DNA from: Frateuria flava
GTDB taxonomy: Bacteria > Pseudomonadota > Gammaproteobacteria > Xanthomonadales > Rhodanobacteraceae
Assembly (NCBI RefSeq): GCF_017837635.1
Contig: NZ_JAGJRS010000022.1
Location: 62,001-126,000, forward strand
Direction of reading: 5' to 3'
Length of the DNA: 64,000 bases
Shown in pieces: positions 17,296 through 26,392 of the stretch (its first letter is position 1; each line of letters starts with the position of its first letter). Both the position numbers and the translations under genes were made by a program. The notes below the pieces were generated by a model. That model did not search any database and had not been told where the DNA came from. It worked only from the letters and a program-made list of their open reading frames with translations.

Positions 17296-17359
17296 TGTAG
17301 GAGCGCACTTGGGCGCGACCGCCACGCCTGCCGATCGCGCGCAGGTGTGCTCCTGCAGG
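17296..17359. repeat. GTAGGAGCGC-family inverted repeat, copy 3
   Basis: TGTAGGAGCGCACTTGGGCG (from 17296, arm to 17320) is inverted at 17333-17359 (GATCGCGCGCAGGTGTGCTC then CTGCAGG). It lies between the dksA terminator and the 3' end of sufE. Confidence 0.75.
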
Positions 17360-17369
17360 AAGCGTCGCA

Positions 17370-17798
17370 TCAAGCCAGTGTTTGCGCCGCGTAGCCCTTG
17401 AGCTTGGCCAGCATCGCCGTCAGGCCGTTGGAACGGGTCGGGGAGAGATGTTTGGCCAGGCCGATCGACTGCACGAACGCCGGCTCCGTGGCGACGATCT
17501 CGGCGGCCGGTCGGTCGGAATACACGCGCAGCACCAAGGCGATGAGTCCGGAGACGATCGCCGAATCGCTGGTCGCCGCGAAGTGCATCTTGGTCGCGTC
17601 GCCACTGGGCACCAGCCATACCATCGACTGGCAACCGTGCACGCGATGCTCCTCGGTCTTGCACTCCTCGGGGAAGGGGGGCAACTGCTTGCCCAGGTCG
17701 ATGAGGTACTGGTAACGCTCGGACCAATCGCCGAAGAAAGCGAATTCCTCGGCAATGTCCTGCTGCGCCTGCTCGGCGCTGGGGGCGGCGGTGTTCAT
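17370..17798 (-). CDS. sufE: Cysteine desulfuration protein SufE
   Basis: 142 residues. SufE takes sulfur from the desulfurase SufS as a persulfide and passes it to the SufBCD scaffold. The accepting cysteine is in HRVHGCQSMVWL, and the family core DWSERYQYLIDLGKQLPPFPEE and LSPTRSNGL is intact. The start at 17798 (MNTAAPSAEQ) is chosen because upstream reading loses similarity. No other suf genes are in the window, so SufE is encoded apart from its partners. It lies downstream of cysS in the same direction, 125 bp away. Confidence 0.92.
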   Translation of the reverse strand: MNTAAPSAEQAQQDIAEEFAFFGDWSERYQYLIDLGKQLPPFPEECKTEEHRVHGCQSMVWLVPSGDATKMHFAATSDSAIVSGLIALVLRVYSDRPAAEIVATEPAFVQSIGLAKHLSPTRSNGLTAMLAKLKGYAAQTLA

Positions 17799-17923
17799 GC
17801 GGGCATTATCGCGCAGCGCGACCACGCGGTCGAAGCCATCTCCGCCCGCAGGATCCCGCTCGCAAGCGATGACCTTGTTCCGCAGGCGGAAGAAACCGCC
17901 CGCGAGCGGGTCCCGCAAAGGCG

Positions 17924-19291
17924 CTAGCCCTTGGATACGCTCCAGCGGGTGCCCTGCGCGCCGTCTTCGATCACCACGCCCATGGCGGCCAGTTCGTTTC
18001 GGATGGCGTCGGCGCGCGCAAAGTCCCGGGCCGCGCGGGCCTCGCGGCGCGCCTCCAGCAAGATTTCGACGCGGGCTGCATCCACGCCATCGTCGCCATG
18101 CTTGAACCACCCCTCGGCGTCTTGCTGAAGCAGGCCGAGCAGCGCGCCGCCACCGAGCAGCGCGGCTTTGGCGTCGGCACTGCCACTGTGCCGCGCCGCA
18201 TCGGCGAGCAGGGCCAGCTCGGCCAGCGCCTGCGGGGTGTTGAGGTCGTCGCATAGCGCCGCCTCCACCCGCGCGGGTACGGGCAGCTCGCCCTCGACGC
18301 GCACGTCGGCCAGATCGCGCAGCACGCGATACCAGCCATCCAGCGTGCTCACCGCCTGCGCCAGCGCGGTCTCGGACCAGTCCAGCGGCTGCCGGTAATG
18401 GCCGCGCAGCAGCAACAGGCGCAGCGCCTCGGGCGGGTGACGCTTGAGCAGTTCGTGCACCAGCAGCACGTTGCCCAGCGACTTGGACATCTTGCGCCCG
18501 TCGAAGGTGAGCATGCCGTTGTGCAGCCACCAGCGCGCGAACACCTCGCCGCCATGGGCGCAGGTGGACTGTGCGATCTCGTTCTCGTGGTGCGGGAAGG
18601 TCAGATCCACGCCGCCGGCATGGATGTCGATGGTCGTGCCCAGGTGCGCCGCGCTCATCGCGGAGCACTCGATGTGCCAGCCCGGGCGGCCGCGGCCCCA
18701 GGGGCTGTCCCAGCCGGGCAGTTCCGGCGTGGACGGCTTCCACAGCACGAAATCGGTCGGGTTCTTCTTGTACGGCGCCACTTCCACGCGCGCGCCGGCG
18801 ATCAGCTCGTCGGTATCGCGGCCGGAGAGCTGGCCGTAGGCGGCGTAGGTGCCGACGTTGAACAGTACGTGCCCGTCGGCTGCGTAGGCGTGGCCGCTGG
18901 CGATGAGCGTCTCGATCATCGCGATGATCTCGCCGATATGCGCCGTGGCGTGCGGCTCGATGTCCGGTGGCGCGATACCCAGTGCCGCCATGTCCTCGCG
19001 GTAGGCGGCCGTAAAGCGGTCGGTGATCGTGCCGATCGGCGTGCCCTGGGCCAGCGCCGCGGCGTTGATCTTGTCGTCCACGTCGGTGATGTTGCGGGCG
19101 TAGACCACCTGCGGGTAATGCCGGCGCAGCAGCCGCACCAGCACGTCGAATACCACCGGGCCGCGCGCGTTGCCGATGTGCACGTAGTTGTAGACGGTCG
19201 GCCCGCACAGGTACATGGTCACCCGCTGCGGATCGAGCGGCACGAAGGCGTCGGTGCGGCGGGTAAGGCTGTTGTAGAGGGTGATCGGCAT
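17924..19291 (-). CDS. cysS: Cysteinyl-tRNA synthetase
   Basis: 455 residues, class I synthetase. It charges tRNA-Cys. Zinc and cysteine recognition: YLCGPTVY near the start, ECSAM and the pair HHENEIAQS; the HIGH motif reads HIGN and KMSKS is intact. The start ATG at 19291 ([14 protein letters not shown]) fits the family; further upstream reading is out of the family. It is leftward, with sufE downstream, a plausible cysteine and sulfur pairing although the gap makes operon structure uncertain. Confidence 0.96.
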   Translation of the reverse strand: MPITLYNSLTRRTDAFVPLDPQRVTMYLCGPTVYNYVHIGNARGPVVFDVLVRLLRRHYPQVVYARNITDVDDKINAAALAQGTPIGTITDRFTAAYREDMAALGIAPPDIEPHATAHIGEIIAMIETLIASGHAYAADGHVLFNVGTYAAYGQLSGRDTDELIAGARVEVAPYKKNPTDFVLWKPSTPELPGWDSPWGRGRPGWHIECSAMSAAHLGTTIDIHAGGVDLTFPHHENEIAQSTCAHGGEVFARWWLHNGMLTFDGRKMSKSLGNVLLVHELLKRHPPEALRLLLLRGHYRQPLDWSETALAQAVSTLDGWYRVLRDLADVRVEGELPVPARVEAALCDDLNTPQALAELALLADAARHSGSADAKAALLGGGALLGLLQQDAEGWFKHGDDGVDAARVEILLEARREARAARDFARADAIRNELAAMGVVIEDGAQGTRWSVSKG

Positions 19292-19539
19292 CGGACGGGT
19301 CGGTGGCGCGGCGAGGCCGCGCATCTTAACAGGCACCACCCATGGCTCCTCTCCCCTCCGCGGAGCGGGTCGGGGGAGGGGACTGGCGGGAAAGATCGGA
19401 CGAGCGCCAGGAAACCGACAGACGCTGAATGGCCCCAACGCCCCCGGTCATCCCACGGAAGCTCTAAGCGTTGATTCAGCGTGAATTTGTTGCAATGACA
19501 ATCGCGCAGAAGCGCTTTTCGGACCATGCTGGAGGTCCC

Positions 19540-20076
19540 ATGAAGAAGATGTTGCTCCCCGTCCTCGCGCTCGTCCTCGCCACCGGCGCCGTGCAGGCGC
19601 AGGACGGTCGTTACGCCGAAGGCGACGATGCCAACACGCACTACGGCTGGGCCGACGTGCTGCGGGTCGACCCGGTGTACGGCGTCGCCCGCACCGAAGT
19701 GCCGCGGCAGGAGTGCTACGACGAGCCGGTCGTGCGTCGCGAAGGCGGCGGCAATACCACCGCCGGCACCGTGCTCGGCGCGGTAATTGGCGGCGTGCTC
19801 GGCAACACCGTCGGCAAGGGTGACGGCCGCAAGGCGGCCACGGTCGCCGGCGCGGTGGCCGGTGGCGCGGTCGGCCACGGCGTGGCTGGACGCGGCCAGC
19901 GCGAATATGACGACACGGTGACCCGCTGTCGCCAGGTCAGCTCGGTCAGCGAGCAGCGCCGCCTGATGGGCTACGACGTCGAATACCGCTATCACGGCGA
20001 CGTGTACGTCTCCCGCCTGAACTACGATCCCGGCGAGCGCCTGCGGGTACGCGTGAGCGTCGCCCCGGCCGAGTGA
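19540..20076 (+). CDS. Secreted glycine-zipper 2TM domain protein
   Basis: 178 residues. A signal peptide (MKKMLLPVLALVLATGAVQA, residues 1-20) is followed by a mature part with two glycine-zipper helices, TVLGAVIGGVLGNTVG and TVAGAVAGGAVGHGVAG (about residues 69-110), the pattern of Rickettsia 17-kDa antigen-like envelope proteins. The C-terminal half holds a Cys and a beta-rich region (YDVEYRYHGDVYVSRLNYDPGERLRVRV). The start is fixed by GGAGG at 19531-19535. Likely a periplasmic or outer-membrane-associated envelope protein; exact role unknown. A terminator follows 19 bp after the stop. Confidence 0.75.
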   Translation: MKKMLLPVLALVLATGAVQAQDGRYAEGDDANTHYGWADVLRVDPVYGVARTEVPRQECYDEPVVRREGGGNTTAGTVLGAVIGGVLGNTVGKGDGRKAATVAGAVAGGAVGHGVAGRGQREYDDTVTRCRQVSSVSEQRRLMGYDVEYRYHGDVYVSRLNYDPGERLRVRVSVAPAE

Positions 20077-20094
20077 AGGGAGTTTTGCCTTGAG

Positions 20095-20119
20095 ACCGCC
20101 GCCTCCGGGCGGCGGTTTT
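20095..20119 (+). terminator. Intrinsic terminator after the glycine-zipper gene
   Basis: ACCGCCGCC (20095-20103), loop TCCG, GGCGGCGGT (20108-20116), then TTT. Confidence 0.8.
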
Positions 20120-20121
20120 CG

Positions 20122-20153
20122 TTTTGGACGTCCGTTCGTATGGACGTCCAAAA
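20122..20153. promoter_or_regulatory. Perfect 12-bp inverted repeat upstream of the arg promoter
   Basis: TTTTGGACGTCC (20122-20133) and GGACGTCCAAAA (20142-20153) are separated by exactly 8 bp; each half contains the self-palindrome GGACGTCC. It ends 7 bp before the candidate -35 box. It lacks a T-tail, so it is more likely a protein-binding site than a terminator. The protein is unknown. Confidence 0.5.
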
Positions 20154-20160
20154 ATAGGTG

Positions 20161-20189
20161 TTGCGCCGCCGCAGGAATCCCGGCATGAT
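20161..20189 (+). promoter_or_regulatory. Putative promoter of the arginine leader and operon
   Basis: TTGCGC (-35, 20161-20166), 17-bp spacer and CATGAT (-10, 20184-20189), with transcription expected near 20196 and the leader-peptide start 18 nt later. Confidence 0.45.
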
Positions 20190-20213
20190 GCCCGCTCCCT
20201 ACCCGGAAGTCCC

Positions 20214-20318
20214 ATGTCCGCAGCCGTCTACACCGCTACCGTGCTCACCAGCGCCCGCATGGCCGCTGGCATGACCTCGCGTGCGCGCCGACCGCTGGTC
20301 CGACATTCGGCCGGGTAG
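20214..20318 (+). CDS. Candidate arginine leader peptide
   Basis: 34 codons reading MSAAVYTATVLTSARMAA then GMTSRARRPLVRHSAG and stop. Arginine codons stand at positions 15, 23, 25, 26 and 30; two of them are CGA, normally a low-use codon in high-GC genomes. It lies between a promoter-like sequence and an intrinsic terminator directly upstream of argF, the first gene of the arginine operon. A weak ribosome site (CCGGAAG) precedes the ATG. No homologue is recognised; it is proposed as a regulatory peptide whose translation senses charged tRNA-Arg. Its role is inference from the layout. Confidence 0.5.
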   Translation: MSAAVYTATVLTSARMAAGMTSRARRPLVRHSAG

Positions 20319-20381
20319 GCTGTCGCTGCACGCGCATCAAGCGCAACGACGAACAAACCCGGCCACCGCGCCGGGTTTTTT
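20309..20381 (+). promoter_or_regulatory. Candidate transcription attenuator of the arg operon
   Basis: Terminator: AAACCCGGC (20355-20363), loop CACCGC, GCCGGGTTT (20370-20378) with six T (20376-20381), ending 52 bp before argF. Antiterminator: GGCCGGGT (20309-20316), overlapping the leader stop codon, is exactly complementary to ACCCGGCC (20357-20364), which includes the terminator's 5' arm. The two structures exclude each other. A ribosome stalled at Arg23-Arg26 would leave the antiterminator arm free; one reaching the stop would cover it. This is the logic of amino-acid attenuators. Confidence 0.6.
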
Positions 20382-20433
20382 GTTGACGAAAGCCCGCCAC
20401 GGTCGCCACCGACCCACTCAAGCGAGCTTCGCC

Positions 20434-21459
20434 ATGGCCCTTCGACATTTTCTCACCACCCAGGACTACAGCCGCGCCGAGATCGACGCCCTGCTGGAGC
20501 AGGCCGCCGCGTTCAAGCGCTCGCCGCGGGGGCAGCAACTGGCCGGCAAGTCCATCGCGCTGCTCTTCTTCAATCCCTCGATGCGCACGCGCACCAGCTT
20601 CGAACTGGGCGCGTTCCATCTCGGCGGCCACGCGATCGTGCTCTCGCCAGGCAAGGATGCGTGGCCAATCGAGTTCGAGGTCGGCACCGTGATGGACGGC
20701 GAGGCGGAAGAGCACATCGCCGAGGTGGCGCGTGTGCTCAGCCGCTACGTCGACCTGATCGCCGTGCGCGCCTTCCCGAAATTCCAGGACTGGTCGGTGG
20801 ATCGCGAGGACCGCGTCATCAAGGCCTTTGCCCGCTACGCCACCGTGCCGGTGATCAACATGGAGACGATCACCCACCCCTGCCAGGAACTGGCGCATGC
20901 GCTGGCGCTGAAGGAACACCTGGGCGACCTGCAGAACAGGAAGTACGTCCTCACCTGGACCTACCACCCGAAACCGCTCAACACGGCGGTGGCCAACTCG
21001 GCGCTGCTGATCGCCACCAAGCTCGGCATGGACGTGACCCTGTTGTGCCCGACGCCCGAGTACGTGCTGGACGAGCGCTACATGGAGGCCGGCCGGCAGA
21101 ACGCCGCGCAGAACGGCGGTTCGCTCAAGGTCAGCCACGACATCGAGGAGGCCTACAGCGGCGCCCACGTGGTCTACGCCAAGAGCTGGGGCGCGCTGCC
21201 GTACTTCGGTCGCTGGGAGCAGGAAAAGCCGATCCGCGAGGCCCACCGGCACTTCATGGTGGACGAAGCGAAGATGGCGCTGACCGACCACGGCCTGTTC
21301 AGCCACTGCCTGCCGCTGCGCCGCAACGTCAAGGCGACCGATGCGGTGATGGACGCGCCCTACTGCATCGCCATCGACGAAGCCGAGAACCGCCTGCACG
21401 TGCAGAAGGCCGTGATGGCTTCGCTGCTTGAGCAGCCGGGAATCGGAAATCGTCAATAG
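20434..21459 (+). CDS. argF: N-acetylornithine carbamoyltransferase (AOTCase)
   Basis: 341 residues. It transfers carbamoyl to N-acetylornithine, giving N-acetylcitrulline, in the acetylated arginine route of Xanthomonas. The phosphate loop is [15 protein letters not shown] (45-59), ornithine-site HPCQE (148-152) and [13 protein letters not shown] (291-303), with Lys300 corresponding to the carboxylated lysine of the family. Trp77 and Glu92, hallmarks separating AOTCase from ornithine and succinylornithine enzymes, are both present. First gene of argF-argG-argE-argBA-argC-proS-argH, behind the candidate attenuator. The last residues (GIGNRQ) are encoded by a GGGAATC-type repeat. Confidence 0.93.
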   Translation: MALRHFLTTQDYSRAEIDALLEQAAAFKRSPRGQQLAGKSIALLFFNPSMRTRTSFELGAFHLGGHAIVLSPGKDAWPIEFEVGTVMDGEAEEHIAEVARVLSRYVDLIAVRAFPKFQDWSVDREDRVIKAFARYATVPVINMETITHPCQELAHALALKEHLGDLQNRKYVLTWTYHPKPLNTAVANSALLIATKLGMDVTLLCPTPEYVLDERYMEAGRQNAAQNGGSLKVSHDIEEAYSGAHVVYAKSWGALPYFGRWEQEKPIREAHRHFMVDEAKMALTDHGLFSHCLPLRRNVKATDAVMDAPYCIAIDEAENRLHVQKAVMASLLEQPGIGNRQ

Positions 21460-21553
21460 GGAATCGTTCCAGAGCTGCCATCTACCTTCGACTCGCGAGT
21501 GCCACCATGTCCAACGCTGCTACGATTCCCGATTCCCCATTCCCGATTGACGG
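21438..21553. repeat. GGGAATC-type short repeats in opposite orientation at the argF/argG junction
   Basis: GGGAATCGGAAATCGTCAAT (from 21438, to 21466) covers the end of argF, and ATTCCCGATTCCCCATTCCC (from 21524, to about 21553) covers codons 6-15 of argG in the opposite orientation. Both ends are coding, so the repeat contributes residues to both proteins. Confidence 0.65.
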
Positions 21554-22751
21554 CTCCAAGGACATCGTCCTGGCCTTTTCCGGCGGCCTCGACACCAGCT
21601 TCTGCGTGCCCTACCTCAAGGAGCAGGGGTGGAACGTGCATACCGTGTTCGCCGACACCGGCGGCGTGGATGCCGAGGAGCGCGCCTTCATCGAACACCG
21701 CGCGCAGGAGCTGGGTGTCGCCAGCCATCGCACCGTCGACGGTGGCCCGGCCATCTGGAACGGTTTCGTCAGGCCGTTCGTGTGGGCGGGCGAGGGCTAC
21801 CAGGGCCAGTACCCGCTGCTGGTGTCCGACCGCTACCTGATCGTGGAAGCCGCGCTCGCGCGCTGCGCTGAGCTGGGCACCCACGCCATCGCGCACGGCT
21901 GCACCGGCATGGGCAACGACCAGGTGCGTTTCGACCTGGCCGTGAAGGCGCTGGGCGACTACCGCATCGTGGCGCCGATCCGCGAGATCCAGAAACAGCA
22001 CACGCAGACCCGCGCCTACGAGCAGAAGTACCTGGAGGACCGAGGCTTCGGCGTGCGCGCCAAGCAGCAGGCGTACACCATCAACGAGAACCTGCTGGGC
22101 GTGACCATGTCCGGCGGCGAGATCGACAAATGGCAGGCGCCGGGCGAGGGCGCACGCGGCTGGTGCAAGCCGCGCGCCGAATGGCCGTCCGAACCGCTGG
22201 CGGTGAGGCTCGGCTTCGAGCGCGGCGAGGCGGTAAGCCTCGACGGCGAGCGCCTGCCGGGCCATCAATTGCTGGCGAGGCTCAATGCGCTGTTCGCCCG
22301 CTATGGCGTGGGGCGCGGCATGTACACCGGCGACACCACCATCGGCCTCAAGGGCCGGATCGTGTTCGAGGCGCCCGGCCTGACCGCGCTGCTGGCAGCG
22401 CATCGCGCGCTGGAGGAGGCGGTGCTTTCCAAGCAACAGAACCGTTTCAAGCCGGAGGTTGCGCGCAAGTGGGTGGAGGTTGTCTACGAAGGCTTCTTCC
22501 ACGATCCGGTCAAGACCGACCTGGAAGCCTTCCTGGCCTCCAGCCAGGCTACCGTCAACGGCGTCGTGACGCTGCAGACCCACGGCGGCACGGTCGAGGC
22601 GGTGGCGGTGGAGTCGCCCCACATCCTCAACGCCAAGGGCGCCACCTACGCGCAGTCGGCCGACTGGGGCGTGCAGGAGGCCGAGGGCTTCATCAAGCTT
22701 TTCGGCATGAGCTCGACGCTGTGGGCGGAAGTGAACCGGAGCGCGACGTGA
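21507..22751 (+). CDS. argG: Argininosuccinate synthase
   Basis: 414 residues. It joins citrulline and aspartate with ATP to form argininosuccinate. The ATP loop AFSGGLDTS (about residues 23-31), [20 protein letters not shown] and [16 protein letters not shown] are clear. The first 18 residues before the fold ([17 protein letters not shown]) are not family-like and are mostly repeat-encoded; there is no alternative downstream ATG before the catalytic loop. Starts 47 bp after argF. A 169-bp spacer with hairpin repeats separates it from argE. Confidence 0.95.
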   Translation: MSNAATIPDSPFPIDGSKDIVLAFSGGLDTSFCVPYLKEQGWNVHTVFADTGGVDAEERAFIEHRAQELGVASHRTVDGGPAIWNGFVRPFVWAGEGYQGQYPLLVSDRYLIVEAALARCAELGTHAIAHGCTGMGNDQVRFDLAVKALGDYRIVAPIREIQKQHTQTRAYEQKYLEDRGFGVRAKQQAYTINENLLGVTMSGGEIDKWQAPGEGARGWCKPRAEWPSEPLAVRLGFERGEAVSLDGERLPGHQLLARLNALFARYGVGRGMYTGDTTIGLKGRIVFEAPGLTALLAAHRALEEAVLSKQQNRFKPEVARKWVEVVYEGFFHDPVKTDLEAFLASSQATVNGVVTLQTHGGTVEAVAVESPHILNAKGATYAQSADWGVQEAEGFIKLFGMSSTLWAEVNRSAT

Positions 22752-22765
22752 TGAGGATCTGGCCT

Positions 22766-22906
22766 TGCTCCCCTCTCCCCCCGGGAGAGGGGCAGGGGGA
22801 GAGGGTTCGGGTGTGCCTCGACCGCCCGCTCCGCCCGGACCCTCACCCCCCTTCAACGGGCTCAGGGCAGGCCAAGCCCTCTCCCGAGGGGAGAGGGGCT
22901 CTGCGT
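22766..22906. repeat. CCTCTCCC/GGGAGAGG hairpin repeat inside the arg operon
   Basis: Two strong hairpins, CCCCTCTCCC-CCC-GGGAGAGGGG (22770-22792) and CCCTCTCCC with GGGAGAGGG (22877-22897), fill most of the argG-argE spacer, with a TTCAACGGGCTCAGGGCAGG-like segment (22852-22871) between. No T-tract follows, so read-through is expected. This resembles mobile intergenic repeats of xanthomonads. Confidence 0.65.
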
Positions 22907-22920
22907 TGGGGGAACATGCG

Positions 22921-24036
22921 ATGAGCGCTCTGCTGGATGCCACGCTGAGCCACCTGCGCGCGCTTGTCGCCTTCGATACGCGCAACCCGCCGCGGGCGAT
23001 CGGCACCGGCGGGATCTTCGACTATCTGCGCTCGCAGCTGCCCGGCTTCGAGGTGACGGTGACCGACCATGGCGCCGGGGCCGTGACCCTGCATGCTGCG
23101 CGCGGCCAGCCCCGGCTGCTGTTCAACGTGCACCTGGACACCGTGCCGGATTCGCCGGCGTGGAGCGCCAGTCCGCACGAGCTCCGGGTCGAGGGTGACC
23201 GCGCGATCGGCCTGGGCGCCTGCGACATCAAGGGCGCGGCCGCGGCGCTGCTGGCGGTGGCACAGGCCACCGACGGTCCGCTGGCGTTGCTGTTAACCAC
23301 CGACGAGGAAGCCAACGATGCGCGCTGCGTCGCCGGCTTCCTGCGGGACTTTCCGGCCACACCGGGTAACCGCTACGAAGCCGTGATCGTGGCCGAGCCC
23401 ACGCGCGGCGAGGCGGTGCTGGCGCACCGCGGCATCCAGTCGGTGCTGATGCGCTTCGCGGGCCAGGCCGGGCACGCCTCGGGCGAGCAGAAGCCGACCG
23501 ACAGCGCGCTGCACCAGGCGGTGCGCTGGGGTGCGGCGGCACTTGATTTCGTCGCCGCGCAGTCGCACGAACGCTTCGGCGGACTGACTGGACTGCGCTT
23601 CAACATCGGCCGCGTGGAAGGCGGAATCAAGGCCAACGTGATCGCGCCAACCGCCGAGGTGCGCTTCGGCTTCCGGCCGTTGCCGACCATGCACCCCGAC
23701 CGGTTGCTCGAGCGTTTCGCCAGCCTGGGCGACGTGGCCCCGGTCCATTTCGAGGAAACCTTCCGCGGTAGTTCGCTGCCGGCAGGCGACACCGCCGGTG
23801 CCGAGACCAGGCGCCTGGCAGCCCGCGACCTGGCGGACGAGCTGGAGATTCCGGTCGGCAACGCCGTGGACTTCTGGACCGAGGCGGCATTGTTCTCCGC
23901 CGTCGGCTACACGGCCTTCGTCTATGGCCCGGGCGACATCGCGCAGGCACACAGCGCCGACGAATGGGTCGCGCTCGACCAGTTGCAGCAGTACGCCGAA
24001 AACCTCTACCGGATCGTGAGCCGTGGAAACGCATAA
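22921..24036 (+). CDS. argE: M20-family deacetylase (acetylornithine/acetylcitrulline deacetylase)
   Basis: 371 residues. A two-metal hydrolase with [12 protein letters not shown] (about residues 61-72, first His ligand and Asp), [13 protein letters not shown] (bridging Asp), [11 protein letters not shown] (catalytic Glu and ligand Glu) and VAEPT. In this pathway the expected substrate is N-acetylcitrulline, made by the AOTCase upstream; in Xanthomonas the ArgE' enzyme was shown to act on it. The start at 22921 follows the repeat spacer; upstream in-frame residues are repeat-encoded and rejected. It overlaps the next gene by 14 bp. Confidence 0.9.
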   Translation: MSALLDATLSHLRALVAFDTRNPPRAIGTGGIFDYLRSQLPGFEVTVTDHGAGAVTLHAARGQPRLLFNVHLDTVPDSPAWSASPHELRVEGDRAIGLGACDIKGAAAALLAVAQATDGPLALLLTTDEEANDARCVAGFLRDFPATPGNRYEAVIVAEPTRGEAVLAHRGIQSVLMRFAGQAGHASGEQKPTDSALHQAVRWGAAALDFVAAQSHERFGGLTGLRFNIGRVEGGIKANVIAPTAEVRFGFRPLPTMHPDRLLERFASLGDVAPVHFEETFRGSSLPAGDTAGAETRRLAARDLADELEIPVGNAVDFWTEAALFSAVGYTAFVYGPGDIAQAHSADEWVALDQLQQYAENLYRIVSRGNA

Positions 24037-25366
24037 GCACACGCGCAAGACCATCGTGCGCCTGCTCGAAAGCATGGGCAGCGCGAAGGAAATCCAGCAA
24101 TACCTCAAGCGCTTCTCGCAGATCGATGCCAAGCGCTTCGCCGTGGTGAAGGTCGGCGGCGCCGTGTTGCGCGACGACCTGCCGGCACTGGCTTCCTCGC
24201 TGACCTTCCTGCAGCAGGTCGGCCTGACCCCGATCGTGTTGCACGGTGCCGGCCCGCAACTGGACCAGGAGCTGGCCGCAGCCGGCATCGCCAAGCAGAC
24301 GGTCGGCGGCCTCCGCGTGACCACGCCGCAGGCGATGGGCGTGGTGCGGCGCGTGTTCCAGCAGCAGAACCTGCGCCTGGTCGACGCGCTGCATGCGATG
24401 GACACGCGCGCCGTGTCGGTGGCCTCGGGCGTATTCATGTCCGACTACCTGGACCGCGAAACGCTGGGCATGGTCGGCAGGACGACCGGCATCGAACTGG
24501 CGCCGATCGAGGCGGCACTGCGCGCCAACGCGATCCCGGTGATCGCGAGCCTGGGCGAGACGTCCGAAGGCCAACTGCTCAACATCAACGCGGACATCGC
24601 CGCGAACGAACTGGTACGCGTGCTGCAGCCCTACAAGATCGTGTTCCTGACCGGGACCGGCGGCCTGCTCGATGCGGACGGCCAGGTGATCGACTCGATC
24701 AACCTCTCCACCGAGTACGAGCATCTGATGGCGCAGCCGTGGATCGATGGCGGCATGCGGCTGAAGATCGAGCAGATCGCCGACTTGCTGGCCGACCTGC
24801 CGCTCACCTCGTCGGTGTCGATCACGCGTCCGGCGGAACTGGCCAAGGAGCTGTTCACCCACAAAGGCTCGGGCACGCTCGTGCGCCGGGGCGAGAAGGT
24901 GCTCGGCTTCGATTCGTGGGATGGCGTGGACCAGGTGCGCCTGCGCGGGCTGATCGAATCGAGTTTCGGCCGCGCGCTGGTGGCGGACTACTTCGAGCGC
25001 ACGCATCCGTACCGTATCTACGTGAGCGAGAACTACCGCGCCGCGATGATCCTCACGCAGGAGGAGGGCCTGGCCTACCTGGACAAGTTCGCCGTGCTGG
25101 ACGAGGCGCAGGGCGAAGGCCTCGGGCGCGCCGTGTGGCTGGTGATGCGCGAGGCCAACCCGCGGCTGTTCTGGCGTTCGCGCCATGGCAACACCATCAA
25201 CCCGTTCTACGATGCCGAATGCGATGGTTCGCTCAAGCAGCCGCGCTGGAAGGTGTACTGGTACGGCATCGACGACTTCCGGTTGATCGAGCGCTGCGTG
25301 GCCCACTGCGCGCAACGCTTGCCCACGCTGGTCGATGCCGTGCCCCTGACGAACAACGCAGCGTGA
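24023..25366 (+). CDS. argB: Bifunctional N-acetylglutamate kinase/synthase (NAGK-NAGS fusion)
   Basis: 447 residues. The N-terminal amino-acid kinase domain (about 1-285) has [21 protein letters not shown] and LTGTGGLLD; the C-terminal GNAT domain (about 290-435) has the acetyl-CoA loop [10 protein letters not shown] and the glutamate site [12 protein letters not shown]. Such fusions in Xanthomonas and relatives perform both the first step (acetyl-CoA plus glutamate) and the second (phosphorylation), and resemble vertebrate NAGS. No separate argA is needed. The start lies within the end of argE. Confidence 0.92.
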   Translation: METHKHTRKTIVRLLESMGSAKEIQQYLKRFSQIDAKRFAVVKVGGAVLRDDLPALASSLTFLQQVGLTPIVLHGAGPQLDQELAAAGIAKQTVGGLRVTTPQAMGVVRRVFQQQNLRLVDALHAMDTRAVSVASGVFMSDYLDRETLGMVGRTTGIELAPIEAALRANAIPVIASLGETSEGQLLNINADIAANELVRVLQPYKIVFLTGTGGLLDADGQVIDSINLSTEYEHLMAQPWIDGGMRLKIEQIADLLADLPLTSSVSITRPAELAKELFTHKGSGTLVRRGEKVLGFDSWDGVDQVRLRGLIESSFGRALVADYFERTHPYRIYVSENYRAAMILTQEEGLAYLDKFAVLDEAQGEGLGRAVWLVMREANPRLFWRSRHGNTINPFYDAECDGSLKQPRWKVYWYGIDDFRLIERCVAHCAQRLPTLVDAVPLTNNAA

Positions 25367-25377
25367 GGCTGGAGAGA

Positions 25378-26343
25378 ATGGACAAGAAGACCGTAGGCAT
25401 CGTCGGCGCGCGCGGCCATACCGGCGCGGAGCTGATCCGCCTGATCGCGCGGCATCCGGCGCTGGAGCTGGCCTATGTCTCCTCGCGCGAACTGGATGGC
25501 CAGCGCGTGGACGCGCACGTGCCCGACTACGCCGGCGAGCTGCGCTACAGCGCCCCGGCGCACGAGGACCTGCCGGCGCTGGGCGCCGACGTGGTGATCC
25601 TGGCGCTGCCCAACGGCAAGGCGGGGGTGTGCGTGGAAGCCTTCGACAAGGCCGGTGCCGATCCGCTGATCGTGGACCTGTCGGCGGACCACCGCTTCGA
25701 CGAGCGCTGGTACTACGGCCTGCCCGAGCTGACGCGCGGCCGCTGGCGCGGCCAGCGGCGGATCAGCAATCCCGGTTGCTACGCCACCGCGATCCAGTTG
25801 GCGGTCGCGCCGCTGAAGGATCTGCTCGCCGCGCCGCCGGTGTGCTTCGGCGTGTCGGGCTATTCCGGCGCGGGCACCACGCCCTCGGACAAGAACGATC
25901 CGGACAAGCTGCGCGACAACCTGATGCCGTACGCGCTCACCGGCCACATGCACGAGCGCGAGACCTCGGCGCACCTGGGCGTGCCGGTGGAGTTCATGCC
26001 GCACGTGGCGCCACACTTCCGCGGCCTGACCGTCACCTGCAACCTTTACCTCGCCCGCGCGATGAAGCGCGAGGATGTGATGGCACGCTTCCGCCACGCC
26101 TACGAGGGCGAGCCGCTGGTGCAGGTGCTGGACGAGGCACCCTGGGTGAGCCGTGTCGCCGGCAGGCACCACGCGGAAATCGGTGGCTTCGCCATGGCCC
26201 TGGACGGCCGTCGCGTGGTGGTGGTCGCCACGCTGGACAACCTGCTCAAGGGGGCCGCCACCCAGGCCATGCAGAACATCAACCGCGCGCTGGGGCAGGG
26301 CGAACTGACGGGCATCCCGGTGGCGCCGGCGGAGCGACCGTGA
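25378..26343 (+). CDS. argC: N-acetyl-gamma-glutamyl-phosphate reductase
   Basis: 321 residues. NADPH-dependent reduction of N-acetylglutamyl phosphate to the semialdehyde. Rossmann opening [24 protein letters not shown], catalytic cysteine in [10 protein letters not shown] (about residue 138), [14 protein letters not shown] and the histidine in HVAPHFRG. Preceded by GGAGAG 4 bp from the ATG. It is the variant with short N-terminal region common to xanthomonads. 11 bp after the NAGK-NAGS gene. Confidence 0.94.
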   Translation: MDKKTVGIVGARGHTGAELIRLIARHPALELAYVSSRELDGQRVDAHVPDYAGELRYSAPAHEDLPALGADVVILALPNGKAGVCVEAFDKAGADPLIVDLSADHRFDERWYYGLPELTRGRWRGQRRISNPGCYATAIQLAVAPLKDLLAAPPVCFGVSGYSGAGTTPSDKNDPDKLRDNLMPYALTGHMHERETSAHLGVPVEFMPHVAPHFRGLTVTCNLYLARAMKREDVMARFRHAYEGEPLVQVLDEAPWVSRVAGRHHAEIGGFAMALDGRRVVVVATLDNLLKGAATQAMQNINRALGQGELTGIPVAPAERP

Positions 26344-26392
26344 GGCGACGCCGCGTCGCGCTCGCCCTCCCGCCCGCTACCGAGACCCTGCC

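Noticed and set aside
20122-20153. GGACGTCC octamers as MetJ boxes
   Set aside because: The octamer differs from AGACGTCT, the two are not contiguous, and the genes downstream are for arginine, so a MetJ call is not supported.
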